Source: Dromiciops gliroides
Taxonomy: Eukaryota; Chordata; Mammalia; Microbiotheria; Microbiotheriidae
Reading direction: 5' to 3'
Assembly (NCBI RefSeq): GCF_019393635.1
Contig: NC_057861.1
Location: 192,588,026 to 192,652,025, forward strand
DNA length: 64,000 bases
Shown in pieces: positions 46,561 through 58,199 of the stretch. Within the stretch, counting starts at the first letter, position 1. Every line of letters begins with the position of its first letter. The notes beneath the pieces are model-generated. The model was not told the DNA's origin, searched no databases, and worked only from the letters and a program-made list of their open reading frames with translations. The position numbers and the translations under genes are program-made.

Positions 46561-46851
46561 TCTATTACAGAATCACAGAACCTAGGATCTATCAAAGACC
46601 TCAGTGTCTAGTCCAATCCATACTAGATAGAGAATTTCCTCTAAAACATACCTGACAAATGGTTATCTAGTCTTTGTTTGAAGACCGCCAATGGCCTTCA
46701 AGGAAATGCACTTCCTCCTGATGCAGACCGTTCCACTTTTTCATTTCTCTAATTATTAAGAATATTTTACTTACATTAAGATTAAATTTGGTCCCCTTGC
46801 AACTTCCATCCACTGCTCATAGTCCTCCCTGATATTATGTGTTTTCTCTTT

Positions 46852-46880
46852 CTCTGTCTCTGTCTCTGTCTCTGTCTCTC
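46852..46880. repeat. (TCTCTG)n short tandem repeat
   Basis: Four to five tandem CTCTGT units inside the LINE fragment. Confidence 0.9.
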
Positions 46881-47940
46881 CTTTTCTGGGGTAAACATTT
46901 CTGGTTCCTTTAACTGATCTTCATATATCAAGATTTCAAGACTTTTAACCATCTTGGTTGATAACTCCTTCCCCTCCTTTCTGGATGCCTTCCGGGTCAT
47001 TTATGTTCTTTCTAAAATGTAGTACCCAAATTTGAATTTATAATATATACCAGATATAACCTTAGACTTTTAGAGTATATCCCTCGAATGCAGATTAGAT
47101 CAATTGGCCCTTTTTGACTGCCATATCACCCTGTTGACACCATCTTGAGCTTGTAGCCTACTAAAACTCTCAAATTTTTTTTCTCACAATAATCTAGGCA
47201 TGCGTTCCATTAGTTTGTATTTGTGAAATTGATTTTCAGAACCCCAAATGTAAGATTTCATACTTATCCTTATGAAATTTGACCTTAACAAATATGCTCC
47301 AATATTTTAGCCTAACAAAATCTTTCTGAATCTTCACTTGGTTATCCAATATTTTAGCTATCCATCTTAGATTTGTAACCATCTGCAAATCTGATAAGCA
47401 ATGCCATTACGTAAGTCATTATTAAAATTTAACAGGACTATCCAGAAATCACTGCAGCCCTCCATTGGAAACCCCTTTTGAAGTTGACAATAATTCCTAT
47501 TTGACTACTATAGGTCTGACCATTCAACCACTACTAATGTTCCTCTATCTTGTCCACAAGAATAGACTGAGAGAATCTGTCAAATGCTTTGTTAAATTCC
47601 AAGTAAGCTCGATCTATAGTATTTTCTTGTTCTACAGGCTAGTCATCCTTTCAAAAAAGTTTCATTTGAAAAAATCAGCTTCACTTGAAGCTAATCTAGC
47701 TTGAACTGTGTTTGATGAAGTCATACTAACTTCCTGTGATCACTGCTTCCATTTCTAAATATTCACTTAGCTCTTTAATAATGCATTTTAGAAATTTGAC
47801 AAGAATCAAAGCTAAGTTCACTAGCCTAGATAGTTGCAAACATTATTCTTTTGTCTTTTTATGAAAATCAGAACATTTATTTTTTCAGTTCTAAAGTAAC
47901 TCCCTTTCTCCCCAACTACACTTTTAAAAACTGTTTTATT

Positions 47941-48099
47941 GGGGCAGCTAGGTAGTGCAGTGGAAAGAGTACCAGCCCTGGATTCAGAAGGACCTGAGTT
48001 CAAATTCGGCCTCAGACACTTGATACTTACTAGCTGTGTGACCCTTGGCAAGTCACTTAACCCCAATTGCCTTGCCAAAAGACAAACAAACAAAAACCC
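47941..48099 (+). mobile_element. CORE-SINE inserted in the L3/CR1 fragment
   Basis: Full copy. Duplication CTGTTTTATT at 47931-47940 and 48100-48109. Confidence 0.95.
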
Positions 48100-48964
48100 C
48101 TGTTTTATTTATATTTTTGAACAACAGTACTGTCACTTCCCCATGACTCCTGTCCTCTCCCAAATAGAGCCCTGTTTTGTAACAAATAAGTAGAATTAAA
48201 CAAAACAAACCTACATATTGGCCATGTCTGAAAAATGTATGTCTCATACTCTATCTATTAGGTGAGAATGTTGCTTTGCCATCAAATCCTCCAAAGTCAT
48301 AAACGGTCATTGGTCATCCAAATTCTAAAGTCTTTCAATGTTACCTTCCTTTAAATAATTGGGGTAATTTCTCCATAGTCTTTCAAAATTACTGATAGTG
48401 ATTCAACAATCATATTTTCTAATTCTTGTTGATGATATAATTTAACTCTGTCAGGTAACTTGCACTCAGGAAAAGCTAGGTGCTTCCTATTTTCCTACAT
48501 ATCTTGGGTTTTGACTCACTATTAGTCATTTTTGCTCTGTCATTTCTCCTCTAAAGATCATTCTCCTTGGCTGAGAAGCAGAAGAAAAAAATAGAATTGA
48601 GAAACTCTGCCTTCTCTCTATCACATTGTTATTATTATACCACCACCCTGTGCAGTAGTCTCAGCCCGTCTCTGATAATTCTCTGAATTAACTACTGAAA
48701 ACCACTTTTTTGTTTTCTTTAGCTCTCTTTGCAAGCCTCAGTTCATTCTGAGGTTTGGCACTCCTGACAATATTCTTATGGAGAATGTTATATTGTATTC
48801 ATCATCTGTTAATTGGCCTTACTTTCATCTTCTGTACATTAAAAAAAAATCTAGCTGGTTATTGAATTTCCTATGTGTTCACAATAGTCTATCCCTTTTT
48901 TGCATCAAAATTATTTCTCCTTGCATCTTCAGAAGTTTATTCTTGATAGCTTTCCTTCCTGGGC

Positions 48965-50030
48965 TGACTTGCCATGTAGAATTGTAAGCCATATGGTATA
49001 CCTGCCCTTTCTCTGAGATCTAGGATGCACAGGGGTGGTGGGGGGTGGGGTGGAGCAGAAGGGGCAGATACTTTAATGAGGACAATAAGCAAAAGACTGG
49101 GAAATTCCTAAAATATGAAGTCTCTGACTTGTAATCATAAGGGAGATAACTGTCCATAGGCATTCTCTTCATTTCCCCTCCTTTAGCTGCCCCTCTGCTC
49201 TTTCTTCCTTTGTCTTTATTTCCTTCTCCCATTCCCTCAGGCTGATGTCTTCTTCATGCTTCTGTAGAAGCTGTCCTGGCTCTATGAGTCTCTACCTCAT
49301 CTCCTGGGGTTTGTGGGAATAGGAAAAGGCACAGAATCTAGGAGATCTCAGGGTTCTAGGCTTTCATTAGTTTTATTTCACTTTGTTACATTTTAAGGAA
49401 GCTTTTGGGAAACATAAGTTCTAAATTGCATATTATAATTTTACCTTAGGAATATAGCAATCTGTTCATATGGGGGAATGAACTGAGTTCTAATCCACTA
49501 TCTAAAAACAAATCTGTAGCACTGCAAGCATTCTTAAGTTGTGGACTGCCTGTAAACCTGAACCCTGAATGAAGGGCTATGACAGTAAGTTCTTCCACTA
49601 GTTTGATGTCCCTGTATTGCAAATAGTAGATAAAGTAACAGGTTGCCCTTTTCAACACTCATTAGAAAAGGAAATGCTTTCCTAAAGTTCCTGTTGCATT
49701 TACTATATCTCAAGACGCTTTAGATGCCGTTAGACAAGTCTAATATACTAAATGCCGAAACAAATGGGGAAGCCATTAGCCACTTGGTAATAGCTTAGGG
49801 AGAGAAATGAGCATTATAATCTGCTTTTCCTGATGAGAGTCTAAAGGATGTTTTTACTAGGAATGGGCAATTTATACAGTACAATCACTTGAAAAGGATT
49901 GTGAAGTTCTTCACTTTTACCTGGATTGCCACTAAGGATGGTTGGGAATCCTTATTTAACTCTTTAGGGAAAGGATACTAATTCTTACTCTGCACTATTG
50001 TGGTATGGAGAATAAAGCAGCAAAGTTTAT
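48965..50030. other. Intronic, nothing recognised
   Basis: Unique-looking DNA. Confidence 0.4.
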
Positions 50031-50034
50031 TTCA

Positions 50035-50083
50035 TTTATTTGTTCATTTGTTTGTTTGTTTGTTTATTTATTTATTTATTTAT
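50035..50083. repeat. (TTTG)n(TTTA)n microsatellite
   Basis: Tandem TTTG then TTTA tetramers, probably the tail side of an old SINE. Confidence 0.93.
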
Positions 50084-50089
50084 ATTAGG

Positions 50090-50285
50090 CTGAGGTTTGA
50101 CTCCTGCCTCCTAACTAGCTGTGTGACCTGGACAAATATCTTATTCTCTCCGAGCCTCATTTTTCTCAACTGTAAAATAGGAATAATAACAGCATTTAAC
50201 TCACAGGGTTGTTGTGAGGACAGACTGAGAACATATCCATAGAGTATTTTGCAATCATTAAAGTGTGAGATAAATCATCATTACT
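50090..50285 (+). mobile_element. Old MIR-like SINE
   Basis: GAGGTTTGACTCCTGCCTCC, TAGCTGTGTGACCTGGACAA, TCAACTGTAAAATAGGAATA, then CACAGGGTTGTTGTGAGGAC. Confidence 0.75.
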
Positions 50286-50289
50286 AATA

Positions 50290-51110
50290 TTATTCTTCCC
50301 CCACCTACTTAAGTTGCTTGACTAGGAGCCTCTGGTCTAGCATATACCTTAGGACCATTATTTTGTCATCTAGAAATCTGGTGTGTCATGGAGCCAACCC
50401 ATACTGATGCATTTCAACGTCCATGTCAGGAATATTATAGAGATCCTTTACTTAGAAAGGATTTTTTCACAGTCTATACAAACACAGTTCTATTTTCATA
50501 CTCTGGAAGAGACCTTTTGTCCACACAGGAAGAAAAGAAATATTGCTTATTTTGCAAAGAAAATGTTTACATCAAACATTTACTTTTCATCTTGTTAAAA
50601 GTTTTGATTTTTGAGGCTTTAGCTAAACGCCACTGACACAGTGGTAAAATATCAAATATGGTGTGTACACATATATGTAGATATATTTTTATATAAAAGA
50701 TATTTATATAACTCCTTTAACTGCTTTTTAGGGAGGTCTTTAGAATATATGACCCAATCTTGGACCTGATTCAGACCAAAAGGAATGAACAGCACCTTGA
50801 TCTATCTTAGAGGCTAAAGCTGAAAAAAAAAGAAAAAAGAAAAGAAAACCTTGCATTTATAAGTAGGTCAAGAATTATTTAAAAGCTAATAGAAATAAGG
50901 AGCTATAATTCAAGTCTAAAAACAATTTAAAAGGGAAAGAATTATCTGTAAGACTGTGAACTAAACTTCATTGGCCTTATCCTTGATTTCCATTTCTTTA
51001 TCCTCAAAACAAAAAATCCATATATTCACAAGGAGGAGTCCAGGAGAGAGAAGATGAGCAATGAAGAGAGTTTTAAGAAGCTTTGAGATCAAATCAGTAT
51101 TCCCTGAACA
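50290..51110. other. Intronic, nothing recognised
   Basis: Unique-looking AT-rich DNA. Confidence 0.4.
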
Positions 51111-51129
51111 TAAACAGATAAAGTAACTT

Positions 51130-51345
51130 CCAAGAAGTACTGTGGTACAATGGAAAGACCATTGAATTTGGAGTCAAAGAACCTGGGTTTGAATCCAGAT
51201 TTTGCTATTTATTAAACCTTAGTGAACTTGGGTAAGTCACTTTAACTCATTGGGCCTCAGTTTCCTTATTCATAAAATGAGAAGGTTGGATTAGGAGATC
51301 TCAAAACTTCCTTCCCACCAGTGATCAATGATCCTACAAATCCTA
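51130..51345 (+). mobile_element. Old CORE-SINE/MIR-like element
   Basis: GGAGTCAAAGAACCTGGGTT, GAACTTGGGTAAGTCACTTT, GGGCCTCAGTTTCCTTATTC, then GGATTAGGAGATCTCAAAAC. Confidence 0.7.
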
Positions 51346-51514
51346 GTGCTCACATAAATCCTCTGACTGCTAAGGTCTATTTCCAATTATCCTAGACCTA
51401 TAGATGAGATACCATATTATTCTGAATATAGGCTATACTTTCTCCCCTTTAAAATCAAAGAGTGATATATAATTGATGTCTTTTTTTTTCAGCATACAAC
51501 CTTCAAGATCTAAA

Positions 51515-51563
51515 CCAAGGTTCTTAACTTGGGGTCCATGAAGTTGTATTTAAAAAAATTTAA

Positions 51564-51623
<60 letters not shown>

Positions 51624-51760
51624 GTTATCATCCTAAACCCTATTATTTCTTTGTAATCTTATGTATTTTATTTTATGCCACTGAAAAGCATTATTCTGAG
51701 AAGGGGTTCCATAGGCTTCACCAGAATGCCAGACGTCCAGGACATAAACTGCTAAACTTA
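51515..51760. mobile_element. hAT-type MITE expanded by an internal microsatellite
   Basis: GGTTCTTAACTTGGGGTCCA at the left end, then the tetramer block, then ATAGGCTTCACCAGAATGCC; it is similar to the 13530-13715 element. The right terminus is degenerate. Confidence 0.65.
51565..51622. repeat. (TCTA)n microsatellite, about 14 units
   Basis: Perfect tetranucleotide run, likely polymorphic. Confidence 0.98.
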
Positions 51761-52149
51761 TGTCCCTATAAATGTTTTCCCTTTTAGAGAGCTCTTATTT
51801 TAGGGCTATAACCCATAGTTGAGCCAATATGGTAATTTAAACATTGGAACAATTGATGAAGTTTCACTGGTTTCCCTTTTTTAACTCCTTGGCACAAGCT
51901 GAATGCTATTTCTTGATCTTCAAGTCAGTGTTGCATATAAAATATACAAGGTCCTTTGCTGGAATTGGCACCAGAAGACATATTGAGGGATGAGGCAGAG
52001 GTGCAGAGGTCACTAAAATTCATGGGAGTTACTCCACCTAATTGTGCACCCCTTCCCACAACCCTGGGTTTTACACAAAAAGAGGGTGAAAATGTCTAGC
52101 TATGATCACAACCTCACAAGCATCTGAGCAGCCTTGAAAGGAGACAGAG

Positions 52150-52470
52150 AATTAGAATCATGGAATGCTAGAGCTAAAGGGCATCTTAGAAATCCATTGT
52201 TCCTAATGTCACAGATTGAGAGAGGCTATATAATTCACTCCCTTGATTTTACAGTTAAGATAACCGAGGTCCACAGAGATTATATGACATTTCTGAGATC
52301 ACACCAGTAGTAAAATAGCAGAGTCAGGATCCAAACCTGTGTCCTGAATCCAAGTTCCATTGTTCAACATCCTCATTTTACAGATGAGGAAACTGAGGCT
52401 GACAAGTAAAGTGACCTGCCCATAACTTCTTAATAGCAGAATGGACACTAGTACCTAGGTGTTTCAATCA
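52150..52470 (-). mobile_element. Two old MIR-like fragments, reverse orientation
   Basis: ATGGAATGCTAGAGCTAAAG and AACCGAGGTCCACAGAGATT, then TTTACAGATGAGGAAACTGA and GTGACCTGCCCATAACTTCT. Confidence 0.6.
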
Positions 52471-52489
52471 CCTGGAAGTGCTACCTGGG

Positions 52490-52575
52490 TGGAGCAGGGC
52501 CCAAGAATGCCTAGCACAGCTCTTTCTACATAGCAGGAACTGTATAAATATTTTGGGAACAAATAAATGAATGAG
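52490..52575 (+). mobile_element. L2 3'-tail-like fragment
   Basis: AATGCCTAGCACAGCTCTTT, then ACATAGCAGGAACTGTATAA, then AATAAATGAATGAGTG. Confidence 0.6.
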
Positions 52576-52579
52576 TGCA

Positions 52580-53625
52580 AGAGAATAGTTGAATGGTGGC
52601 TTTCACTACACTTCCCTGAAGGCAGCTTTCCTATGCCATTTTAAAAAAATGCTCCAGGAAAGTCACATTTGCTTCACACTTGCTTGGTTGCAGAGACTGA
52701 TGTCCTGCAAGGAAAAATCCAGAAATAACCAGAAAATGCCATGGAAGAAGACAGGCTATCTTTTCTGGAATTTGGACAGGAAATTTATGCCCGCATGCTT
52801 GGTAGCATAAATCTGGCTAGCATCAAGTTGCAAATCTAGCATTTCATAAAAATCATGCCCTATGGGAAAAGACAAGCAGATTAAGTTTAGGATGAAAGCC
52901 AGGGTCTCTTGCCTATGGCAAAGCTTGGTTTCAGTGAGATGCCACGTATAGTCATATTTACCACTGATCAGTTTAAGTACTAAGAGAATCATCTGCCACA
53001 GGGATGGGCAAGTTGGTCATAACTGACATAGTCACCTTTTGCCCCACTCACCTTTGTGGGGTCCAATGGGACAAATCAAATGAAAAATAAATCAACAATG
53101 GAATATTCACACACAAGGCAAAATATTTTTGCTGTACCAACTTACTTATTGTACCAACTATAGGTAGCAATATGCTCCCAGAAAAGTGTTAAGCACAATA
53201 CTGGAACTAAGTGCATCCGATGGAAAAGAAGGAATATGGGCAGGAGGTAGGGTGTTAATCTTTCCTGTGACTTCTTCTTCATGGTATCATCACTTGTCTT
53301 TATATTTCTTGGGATGAGATTGTAATATGACTCTGATACTATAGACACTAAATAGAAATTCTTTAAAAACACAGCTAATTTACATGGTAAAAGAGGTCAT
53401 CTGACTAATTCTTTTCAGAACAAATTCTGTGATCTGGGGCAAAATATTTTAATTTGATAATGCAACCATGAAGCTGACCTTATAGACTCAGGCAGGCAAA
53501 GACATCACAGGGTTCTATCTTTCACCTGAATGGGGTATTGGTAGTTTTGTCCATCTCTCTTTTATTAGCAGCATGCATTATCTACTGTGGCCCATTTACT
53601 CTACTGGCCAAAATCAAGCACCATG
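52580..53625. other. Intronic, nothing recognised
   Basis: Unique-looking DNA. Confidence 0.4.
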
Positions 53626-53629
53626 AGAT

Positions 53630-53800
53630 CTCAGCTAGGTGGAAAAGTGAATAGAGTGCTGGATTTGGAGTGAATACCAGTTCAAATCCAGCCTTAGACA
53701 CTTACTCACTTAAACTTCTGTCTGATTCAGTTTCCTCATCTCTAAAATGAGTATTAATAATAGCACCTGCCTCCCATGGTTGTCATGAGTTAGCTTTTCT
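53630..53800 (+). mobile_element. Old CORE-SINE
   Basis: CAGCTAGGTGGAAAAGTGAA, GTTCAAATCCAGCCTTAGAC, then CAGTTTCCTCATCTCTAAAA. Confidence 0.75.
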
Positions 53801-53809
53801 CTATTTCAA

Positions 53810-55370
53810 GGCTTGATTGCATACCCCCAACCTCCAATCATGGCTCCTCCAAAATGGACAAAATGTGGATGAGATGAGAAAATGTTAATGGATCAGTGTA
53901 ATTCTATCATGATTAATGGAAAACCAATTCAAGAAGGACCCTTTCTCCCTCTATAGATAAAAAAAAAGAAAAAAGAAAAGAAAAATAGTTACGTGGAAGG
54001 AAAGGGGATAATTTCTGAAACAGAAGAAAAAAATCATTACCCAGTAACTCTTTTCTGGAAGGGCAGTTAAGAGGTCCTTTTACTCTTTGGCTGAGGAAAC
54101 AAATGCAAATGACTGAATCATGTATACTATCTTTCTCCTGTGAGGAATTTCTACCTTATCCCAGTGTGTGTTTGATTTGTCAATGTGGTTGATAGTGGGG
54201 TTTGCAGGAGGTGGGGAGGTAAGGGAGCAATGGAAGGGTGGAGAAAGGGGTTTACATTTTCCAGATGTGACTAGTTTTGGGTTTGTGAAACAATTTGCAT
54301 CTAGATAAACTGGAATTATTCCTTTATGAATAACCCCCTGACTCCCACACAAGCAACCCGCAGTAGAATTGTGCAAGTCACATAAAAGCATTAATGAATT
54401 GGACTTTTAATGAGCAAAACACCTCAGGCTTTTTAGTCATGTGACTGATTAGTTCCTCAATTAGAGTTTTCCCAGAACCAAATAGGAGAATGCTGTTATT
54501 ACAAGTCAATAATGCTTCTGTTTTCATTCAAAGTCGGTGTCACGTTGTTTCAAATAGGAAAAAAAAAATGTCTTTCTAAAAAGAATAGAATAAAACAAGA
54601 CACAATGAATCAGTTGTCTGATGTAATTTCTCCCTGAAAGAGAATCAAATTCAGATGTTCTTGGGCACCAATTAGTTTGTCTACAGATGTTACAAAACTG
54701 GCTTTTTAAAATAACCTTTAATATGTGACATTCAATTAGATTTCTATTCTGAAGAATCTTACATGTTGAGTTGAGGGGATGGTTAAGAGTACTATGGGGA
54801 TACTCAGTGGTGAGCACTAAATCAGAGCTCAGAAAGGCTGGATATTCATATTTCTTATTATGCCTTCATTCCATTCACATAATAAATCTTTGCTAGCCAA
54901 GTCCTGACAAGTTCACCACAGCATTTTAATGTTGTGGAGGGTTTTTTGGGTTTGCTTTATATAACTGCAAGAAAAAGTCACTAAATGAAAAGTATTTTTT
55001 AAATGCCAAGGGGCTAAAGAGCTGGGCCAAAAGCCATGCTTATGGATAGGTCTCAATCCTAATTGGAGCTTGCCTAGCTAAAGTTCAGCAGTTAATATTT
55101 TGTTTCAGCCAGGAGATTTGGCCATTCTAATTTTTAATGCATTACCACTGGGACGATGGTCCAGCACTTAGACAGGTGTGCAGGTCACTGGCAAAGGCAC
55201 AAGCCAAGACTAAGTGGTTAAGCTTGCTGCAATGTAATTGTTGGTCATGCGGCTAGCTCCATGGTGACTCACAGCAAAGAATATCTTTTTGTTACTGCAA
55301 ACGAAACTAAAAGAACTCGTTTTCATAGGAACACTATCAGAGCAACTTGGTGCATAGTTCCACAAGTCGG
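53810..55370. other. Repeat-poor intronic block flanking the NFATC1 exon
   Basis: Unique-looking sequence immediately 3' (gene sense) of the exon. Apart from a short AAAAGAAAAG run near 53958-53987 no repeat is seen. Regulatory or splicing elements are possible but none is specifically recognised. Confidence 0.4.
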
Positions 55371-55474
55371 TTAATGGACACACTCCTTCTTCCAGAATTC
55401 TGGTATGGTTAAATAAAACTCACTGATACCGCAACATGGTGGAACGCAAGCCTCTACATCTGTGGAGGACTTAC
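55371..55474 (-). other. Open read-through past the NFATC1 donor (possible intron-retention C-terminus)
   Basis: The exon frame stays open through the GTAAGT donor for 34 more codons (GKSSTDVEACVPP… to …FWKKECVH) and stops at 55371-55373. If the intron is retained, or polyadenylation occurs early, the protein would lose the VNEII tail and gain this one. A possible weak minus-strand ATTAAA lies about 235 nt beyond the stop (near 55133-55138). Without transcript data this is only a possibility. Confidence 0.3.
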
Positions 55475-56164
55475 CATCGTCAAGGTACAACTGGTCCAAT
55501 TCCTCAGGTTCTCGCTTGATCGTTACGGGAATAGGGGCCAAATTATGATTACTGTCCTCATGCAACTCTGGCAATGACAGTGGCTGATTGGTTGGAGATT
55601 CATTTCTTTGAACTTTCGGCAGTTGGTGCTGCTGTTGACCCATTATGGATGAATGAGTTGGACTGCAGGACTGCATATAGGTTGACTCTTGGGTAACGGA
55701 TGGAACTGGAGAAGAGGGACTGTTGGGATAGAGTGTTTGTTGGTAACCAAGGGAACAGCTACTGCTCAGATGTTGACTCACCTGCGGCTGCAGCATGACG
55801 TGAGATGATTGATCAGGAGAGCTTGGATGTACAACTATAGACCTTGGCACTTCCTGGATGGTGGGGACACCTCCAGCGGGCTGTTGAAGTCCTAGGTGGC
55901 TGTGGCCTGGATTCGTGATGCACTTGTTATAAGCAGAAGAGGAAAGGTCATGAAGCTTGGGGCTTGAGTTGGGAGAGGATGACATCACAGCATTTCTCTG
56001 CTGACAGGAAGTGAAGCCAGCCACAAGGCAAGAACCAGGATCAGGAGGCATCATGATCTGCTGGCTGTAGTACGGCTTAGAGAGAGGGTTTAATCCTTGG
56101 TTCATTGGTCCACAGGTTTGAGCAGGCTCATAGTCATCGGTGGGTTCTGTTTTTATAATTGGAA
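55475..56164 (-). CDS. NFATC1: NFATC1 penultimate coding exon (C-terminal transactivation extension of the long isoform)
   Basis: This exon encodes the C-terminal extension, beyond the Rel-homology DNA-binding region, of nuclear factor of activated T cells 1, a calcineurin-regulated transcription factor that moves from cytoplasm to nucleus. The translation starts (G)TTCCAATT = VPIIKTEPTDDYEP and ends PVTIKREPEELDQLYLDD. In between are Ser/Pro/Gln-rich stretches such as SSPNSSPKLHDLSSSAYNK and ESPTNQPLSLPELHEDSNHN. From memory this matches human NFATc1 isoform C much better than NFATC2, C3 or C4. The acceptor is TTTTTTTCTCTTTTAACAG and the donor is G|GTAAGT at 55474-55469. Both boundaries are phase 1, so the 690-bp exon is symmetric. 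The ATG that opens the frame upstream (56219) lies in the intron and is not a start codon. Two psi-K-x-E motifs (IKTE, IKRE) correspond to known sumoylation sites of human NFATc1/C. Confidence 0.97.
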
Positions 56165-56307
56165 CTGTTAAAAGAGAAAAAAAGTTATATAAACATGAGT
56201 TGCATATTGGTATGACCAAGTTGGCTTGTGGCTAGGATACCCTTTGCAAAACAAACAACGTTTTGAATAAGTCTCTGTGTGTCTTTTGCCTCATTCTCCC
56301 ACCCAAT

Positions 56308-56312
<5 letters not shown>

Positions 56313-56382
<70 letters not shown>
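56313..56382. repeat. (AG)35 microsatellite, (CT)n in NFATC1 sense
   Basis: An uninterrupted AG dinucleotide run of about 70 bp on the plus strand. In the NFATC1 transcript it is a (UC)n pyrimidine tract that ends about 150 nt upstream of the 3' splice site at 56165. Confidence 0.97.
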
Positions 56383-56386
<4 letters not shown>

Positions 56387-56389
56387 TGA

Positions 56390-57170
56390 GTCATCAGCAC
56401 AAGAAAGTCACAGCTGGTTCTAATATTGAAAAGGACTATTTTCTTTGGAATCTCCTCCAGCACTAATGTGCTATAAAAATCTATTTGCAAATAGCTACAC
56501 TGCAGTAGAAGCTCTGGACCCAAGGGCTCCATGGATTTGTAGTAATCAAAGCAAAAATTTTAACTTGGATGTACTACTGCATTTCTCCGGCTACTGATGG
56601 TCCATTTGATAAATGTCTGCACATTTGGTAAACTTGAGTATAAGATGGCTTTTAGAGGTCAGTAAAAATACAATTGCAAATATATTTGTCATTATAACCA
56701 GCTATGCAAAAGCATTTAATCAATATAATTTTTTCAAAGGAAGAAATAAAAACTTGAAAACTTTTTTAAAATCTTTCTCCTCTGCTCCTCCCCACCCTTT
56801 CACCTTCCAATTAGTTTTTCAAAGGTGTACTCCATTGGAACAAACAGAGTCTGGACTATCAACTGGCCAGTGTATAGTTGACCTTGGGGGTTCTCCACCT
56901 GCTCATTTTCTTGCCCAAGACTGACAACATAAAAGCACTGTATGAGAAGAGATCATTTCTGAAGCCCATGTCAATGATTTTGGGGTGTATTTAAGAGTCT
57001 GGGATAGGATGGCCATACCGTGCTTATGAGACTAGATTCAACTAAAGCTCATATTCTTTAACCATATACTTAACTGCTGAATCATTATCACATTTAGATT
57101 CTGTGTCAAACTTAAACCCCCAGATTGCACCAAATATTTATGAATAAGGAACCTATGAGTAATATAACCT
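56390..57170. other. Intronic, nothing recognised
   Basis: Unique-looking DNA between the (AG)n tract and a SINE. The 103-codon open frame at 56613-56924 lacks any recognised domain. Confidence 0.4.
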
Positions 57171-57183
57171 CCTTGGCTTAGTG

Positions 57184-57343
57184 GTTTTTTTGTTTGTTTG
57201 TTTGTTTGAGAGGCAATGGGGGTTAAGTGACTTGCCCAGGGTCACACAGCTAGTAAGTGTTAAGTGTCTGAGGCTGGCTTTGAACTCGGGTCCTCCTGAA
57301 TCCAGGGCTAGTGCTTTATCCACTGCGCCACCTAACTGCCCCC
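57184..57343 (-). mobile_element. CORE-SINE copy with target-site duplication
   Basis: Tail of TTTG units. Duplication GGCTTAGTG at 57175-57183 and 57344-57352. Confidence 0.94.
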
Positions 57344-57359
57344 GGCTTAGTGTTTTGAG

Positions 57360-57940
57360 GTAGGAATGAGAAGTGCCTAACAGAAGAAAAGTAGAATCAG
57401 TTTGCACATATCTATGAGTATTAGAAACTTTGCCTTCTGAAGAAGGACTTGCAATATAGATGAATACTATCTCCCTTTTGCAAAGTACCCTTGTCATCTT
57501 TCATTTTCCTAATTATAATTTTAAAAATACCATATATACAGAAGAAGGAAGCAAGGGAAAGTACTAAAGGATGAATGCAAGAGTATGTAGCATGCTCCTA
57601 TAATAACAGTATAAAGTGTGCTAAAGTTAGAATGAGCTGAGGCTGGCAAGGTAAGCAAAGGACAGTAAAAAGGGAAAGGCAGGATTTAAAGCCATATTGG
57701 GGAAGGTGAGTGATTGAAGAAAGTTTATGAGTGCTATTCTGGTTGGATGATGCAATGATGTAAAGAAGACAGAGCTGCTCAACCCATATTTTGCTTTTGT
57801 GGGTTTCCTTTTCTGCCAAGGAGATATCTTCAGATCAGAAAAGATGGAGTAAAATTGGAAAATAGGGAGCTGAAAACCAAATCAAGGGAGACATTAATAA
57901 AGTAAATATGTCTAAAGTGTTTAAGCATGGTGCCTGGCAC
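57360..57940. other. Intronic, nothing recognised
   Basis: Unique-looking DNA. Confidence 0.4.
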
Positions 57941-58017
57941 CCTTGATAAGTTCAAGTCATCAAATCCATAAATGCTTCATCCTAGAGTAATGAATTGAAA
58001 GGCCTGGTAAGTATTTT

Positions 58018-58100
58018 AGTTTTGACTCTGTATCCTCAGTGCCTAGCACAGGACTTTATACATAATAGTGCTTACCAGATGTTTATTGAATTGAGATGAA
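58018..58100 (+). mobile_element. L2 3'-tail-like fragment
   Basis: CTGTATCCTCAGTGCCTAGC, then AGTGCTTACCAGATGTTTAT. Confidence 0.6.
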
Positions 58101-58199
58101 TGTAATTACTCATTCACTGACAAAAGTATCTAGAAGATTATGGAGACAGAGAGAGGATGCTACAAGGTTGGGGAAAAAATAAATGTTTGCCTGGGAGTT

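Larger units (their letters stand above)
46567..48960 (-). mobile_element. L3/CR1-type LINE 3' portion
   Basis: The 3' end is on the left: ACAGAATCACAGAACCTAGG … TCAAAGACCTCAGTGTCTAG is the reverse of the typical CR1/L3 3' terminus. Diverged L3-type blocks follow: TTGCAACTTCCATCCACTGC, ATCTGCAAATCTGATAAGCA, TCAAATGCTTTGTTAAATTC, GATCACTGCTTCCATTTCTA, CATTCTCCTTGGCTGAGAAG. It is split by the SINE at 47941-48099. No intact reverse-transcriptase frame remains. Confidence 0.8.
8051..55474 (-). other. NFATC1: NFATC1 last intron, about 47.4 kb
   Basis: The intron runs from the GTAAGT donor at 55474 to the TTGTAG acceptor ending at 8051 and splits a valine codon (G|TA). It accounts for three quarters of the window and holds most of the repeats listed here plus several repeat-poor blocks. 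No other NFATC1 coding piece was recognised inside it. Its length agrees with a long last intron in mammalian NFATC1 genes, as far as I recall. Confidence 0.9.

Noticed and set aside
56185..56219. ATG at 56219 as the start of the 282-codon NFATC1 frame
   Set aside because: It lies upstream of a clear polypyrimidine-AG acceptor at 56165; the frame upstream of the exon is intron sequence.
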